A program made the position numbers and the translations under genes. 7,289 nt of DNA from an uncultured Lachnospiraceae bacterium (GTDB lineage: Bacteria > Bacillota > Clostridia > Lachnospirales > Lachnospiraceae), in contig CADBRG010000294.1 of NCBI GenBank assembly GCA_902797015.1, positions 1 through 7,289 of the forward strand. Reading direction: 5' to 3'. Below are positions 5,874-7,289 of this stretch, in pieces. The notes under the pieces were generated by a model. That model was given only the letters and a program-made list of their open reading frames with translations. It was not told the DNA's origin and made no database searches. Each line of letters opens with the position of its first letter. The first letter of the stretch is position 1.

Positions 5874-6938
5874 ATGCGCAATAAAATCCTGATCAGTTTT
5901 CTTCTTTCAACCATGCTCCTTTGCTTTGCGTTCTGCGCCTGTGCATCATCGCAAACGGCTCCGGAACAGAATGATTCCACAAGCACGATCCCACCTGCTG
6001 TTTCTGAAGAATCTGCACCTGTAGAAGATGCTGGCACTTCTTCCATTTATGACCCTTACGCAATTGACAATCATTATGACATCAGCGATGAAATGTTTGA
6101 AAAACACGATGATGTCGATTACGGAACCATTGAAAAAGATGTTACCTACTACTCATCGACCGCAGGAGACGAAAAGCAATGCAATATTCTGCTGCCTGCC
6201 GGCTATGATGAAAACGGACAATACCCTGTCCTGTATGTATTCCACGGTTTCGGCGGGAATCACAGCGATCAGATCGATGATGATTCCTATCTTGTGCTGC
6301 TCTATGGCAATATGCTCCACGATAAGCTCGCCGCTCCGATGATCATTGTAAATGTGGATATGTACACCGATATACTTGCTGAAAAAGAAAGTAAAACAGA
6401 TGAAGAACTGCGCTATATCTATGACAAGGCAATTGATGATGTCGCCATTGATCTGATGCCCTTTATCGAGGAGCATTATGCCGTTAAAGCAGGCCGAGAA
6501 AATACCGCTGTGGCCGGCATGTCTGAAGGCGGTGCGAAAGCTCTATGTACAAGTTTTCAATGGCTGGATCGTATTGGCTATATTGGCGCCTTTGCGCCAG
6601 ATCCCGGCGTGATCCCCACCGAGTTTTATAAAGGGACCTATTGGAACACACCGGTCTTTGATGCATTCCCGCAGCCTGATGAAGACACCACGCCTTACTA
6701 TCTTTATCTGGCTGTCGGAGATGAGGACCCCTGGAATACGGACGTCACAATGTACTACCAGGACGTGCTCGATAGCATGGGAATCCAAAACCAGACCGAT
6801 CTTGTGGAAGGTTTTGAACACGACTACCTCTTCTGGCAGCAATACTTTTATAATTTCCTGAGCAAATGTTTTCAGTCTGCTAAAAAAAAGACCGGCGCAT
6901 CATCCGTCGGTCTTCTTTTACCCAGTCATTCTGCGTAA
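5874..6938 (+). CDS. Exported, probably lipid-anchored CE1/esterase D-type esterase
   Basis: A 354-residue alpha/beta-hydrolase of the putative esterase family that includes feruloyl and acetylxylan esterases (CE1-like) and S-formylglutathione hydrolase. The N-terminus is a signal peptide: MRNK, then a hydrophobic stretch (5-22) ending FCACASS. C23 is the likely lipidated Cys, though F20-C21-A22 is a weak lipobox. Residues 25 to about 58 form a low-complexity S/T/P/E linker, as in surface lipoproteins. The catalytic domain starts near 85: NILLPAGYD (104-112), the oxyanion-region HGFGG (124-128), nucleophile S217 in GMSEGG, likely acid D283 or D285 in VGDEDPW, and H316 in GFEHDYLFW. The product should sit on the outer membrane face and hydrolyse an ester on an external substrate; which ester is unknown. 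The last 18 or so residues, from KKKTG on, are encoded by a terminator hairpin and are unlikely to belong to the fold. It ends overlapping the convergent metallopeptidase gene by 21 bases. Confidence 0.85.
   Translation: MRNKILISFLLSTMLLCFAFCACASSQTAPEQNDSTSTIPPAVSEESAPVEDAGTSSIYDPYAIDNHYDISDEMFEKHDDVDYGTIEKDVTYYSSTAGDEKQCNILLPAGYDENGQYPVLYVFHGFGGNHSDQIDDDSYLVLLYGNMLHDKLAAPMIIVNVDMYTDILAEKESKTDEELRYIYDKAIDDVAIDLMPFIEEHYAVKAGRENTAVAGMSEGGAKALCTSFQWLDRIGYIGAFAPDPGVIPTEFYKGTYWNTPVFDAFPQPDEDTTPYYLYLAVGDEDPWNTDVTMYYQDVLDSMGIQNQTDLVEGFEHDYLFWQQYFYNFLSKCFQSAKKKTGASSVGLLLPSHSA
6882..6919 (-). terminator. Intrinsic terminator of the metallopeptidase gene, inside the esterase 3' end
   Basis: AAGACCGGCG (6888-6897) can pair with CGTCGGTCTT (6905-6914) around the loop CATCATC (6898-6904). 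Read on the minus strand, the stem (with one A-C mismatch) runs into eight T residues (complement of 6882-6889), a strong terminator signal just after the TAA at 6918-6920. Read on the plus strand, the same hairpin has a full stem with one G-U pair, followed by CTTTT, so weaker termination of the esterase transcript is also possible. On that strand the hairpin precedes the esterase stop codon. Confidence 0.82.
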
Positions 6939-7289
6939 GATTAGTGGTCCGTTTTCTTTCAGCCAACGATTCCACTTGTCATATTCAGGATAAACACGAT
7001 AAATCTCTTCATATAATTTTGCGGAGTGGTTCATTTCTTTGCGGTGACAAAGCTCATGCACCACTACGCTGTCGATCACTTCAGGCGGTGTCAGCATCAA
7101 CAGGCAGTTAAAGTTCAGATTCCCTTTACTGCTGCAGCTCCCCCATCGGGTCTTCTGGTTTCTGATCGTGATCCGGTCGTAGGTGACGCCCATCTTCGCC
7201 GCGTAATATCCGACCCTTTCCGGGATCACCTGAAGCGCTCTGTCCGCCAGCTCCTGCATCTCCTGCCAGGTGAGTTTCGACACGCCGGC
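6918..7289 (-). CDS. YgjP/SprT-like zinc metallopeptidase, C-terminal part (5' end outside window)
   Basis: The visible 123 codons belong to the YgjP-like metallopeptidase family (DUF45), small predicted zinc hydrolases distantly related to M48 and SprT-like proteases, with poorly known cellular roles. Counting from the GTG at 7283, the signatures are RNQKTRWGSCSSKGNLNFN (41-59), the zinc-binding HELCH (76-80: H76, H80 and catalytic E77) and the third ligand H86 in NHSAKLYEE. The family usually shows NHS-x-x-F-W, here L-Y. The frame stays open to base 7289, and no ribosome binding site can be assessed before the GTG. Full-length relatives also have an N-terminal strand-rich region that is absent here, so the gene almost certainly continues past the edge. 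No signal peptide can be judged. It is convergent with the esterase gene and ends with TAA at 6918-6920, directly followed by its terminator. Its substrate is unknown. Confidence 0.9.
   Translation of the reverse strand, partial: AGVSKLTWQEMQELADRALQVIPERVGYYAAKMGVTYDRITIRNQKTRWGSCSSKGNLNFNCLLMLTPPEVIDSVVVHELCHRKEMNHSAKLYEEIYRVYPEYDKWNRWLKENGPLILRRMTG

Noticed and set aside
6882..6889. A frameshift in the A8 tract as the cause of the odd esterase tail
   Set aside because: Neither adding nor removing one A gives a nearby stop or a more family-like ending, so the terminator-overlap explanation is simpler.
7281..7283. GTG at 7283 as the true start of the metallopeptidase gene
   Set aside because: The frame continues open to the window edge and the N-terminal region of the family is missing, so this is most likely an internal valine codon.
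1..7289. Mobile element, CRISPR array, tRNA/rRNA, riboswitch or defence system
   Set aside because: No transposase or integrase motifs, repeat-spacer pattern, cloverleaf-like segment or long structured leader was seen. Nearly all bases are accounted for by metabolic genes.

Overview
The window reads as ordinary chromosome of a low-to-mid GC Firmicute. A gut- or rumen-type Lachnospiraceae/Clostridia member is the best guess. This rests on strong GGAGG-type ribosome binding sites ahead of every complete gene, a Fe-S/FMN/FAD fusion ene-reductase of the kind common in anaerobic clostridia, a lipoprotein-type signal peptide with several cysteines, and TrpA/TrpB sequences that resemble clostridial ones. 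The genus cannot be fixed from the sequence alone. No mobile element, CRISPR array, tRNA or rRNA is visible, and coding density is very high.

Layout from left to right. (1) Positions 1-1456, plus strand: the end of a tryptophan operon, with the C-terminal part of trpB (cut by the window edge) overlapping a complete trpA by 8 bases. A strong intrinsic terminator follows (about 1473-1512). (2) Positions 1511-5805, minus strand: three complete, closely spaced genes that look like one operon. Transcription order is a MalY/PatB-type PLP C-S lyase/aminotransferase (4600-5805), a low-specificity L-threonine aldolase-type PLP enzyme (3520-4560) and a 651-residue Old Yellow Enzyme-type NAD(P)H:flavin oxidoreductase with a 4Fe-4S cluster and a FAD/NAD(P) module (1511-3466). 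The gaps are 39 and 53 bases and hold no terminator. (3) Positions 5806-5873: a short divergent intergenic region with an exact TATAAT box on the minus strand. (4) Positions 5874-6938, plus strand: an exported, probably lipid-anchored alpha/beta-hydrolase esterase (CE1/esterase D type). (5) Positions 6918-7289, minus strand: the C-terminal part of a YgjP/SprT-like zinc metallopeptidase, cut by the right edge. It is convergent with the esterase and overlaps it by 21 bases, and its terminator hairpin lies inside the esterase coding sequence.

How the genes may work together. TrpB and TrpA form tryptophan synthase. The two PLP enzymes of the minus-strand operon act on sulfur- or hydroxyl-substituted amino acids, releasing pyruvate, ammonia and a thiol (MalY/PatB type) or glycine and an aldehyde (threonine aldolase type). 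The downstream flavoenzyme probably reduces an activated C=C bond or oxidises a related substrate. That the three share one pathway is inference from spacing only. The divergent esterase could supply hydroxycinnamate-type substrates to the ene-reductase, which is also speculation. I found no convincing undescribed system. The most notable points are a Trp at the usual Tyr proton-donor position of the flavoenzyme, the esterase tail encoded by a neighbour's terminator, and the composition of the three-gene operon.
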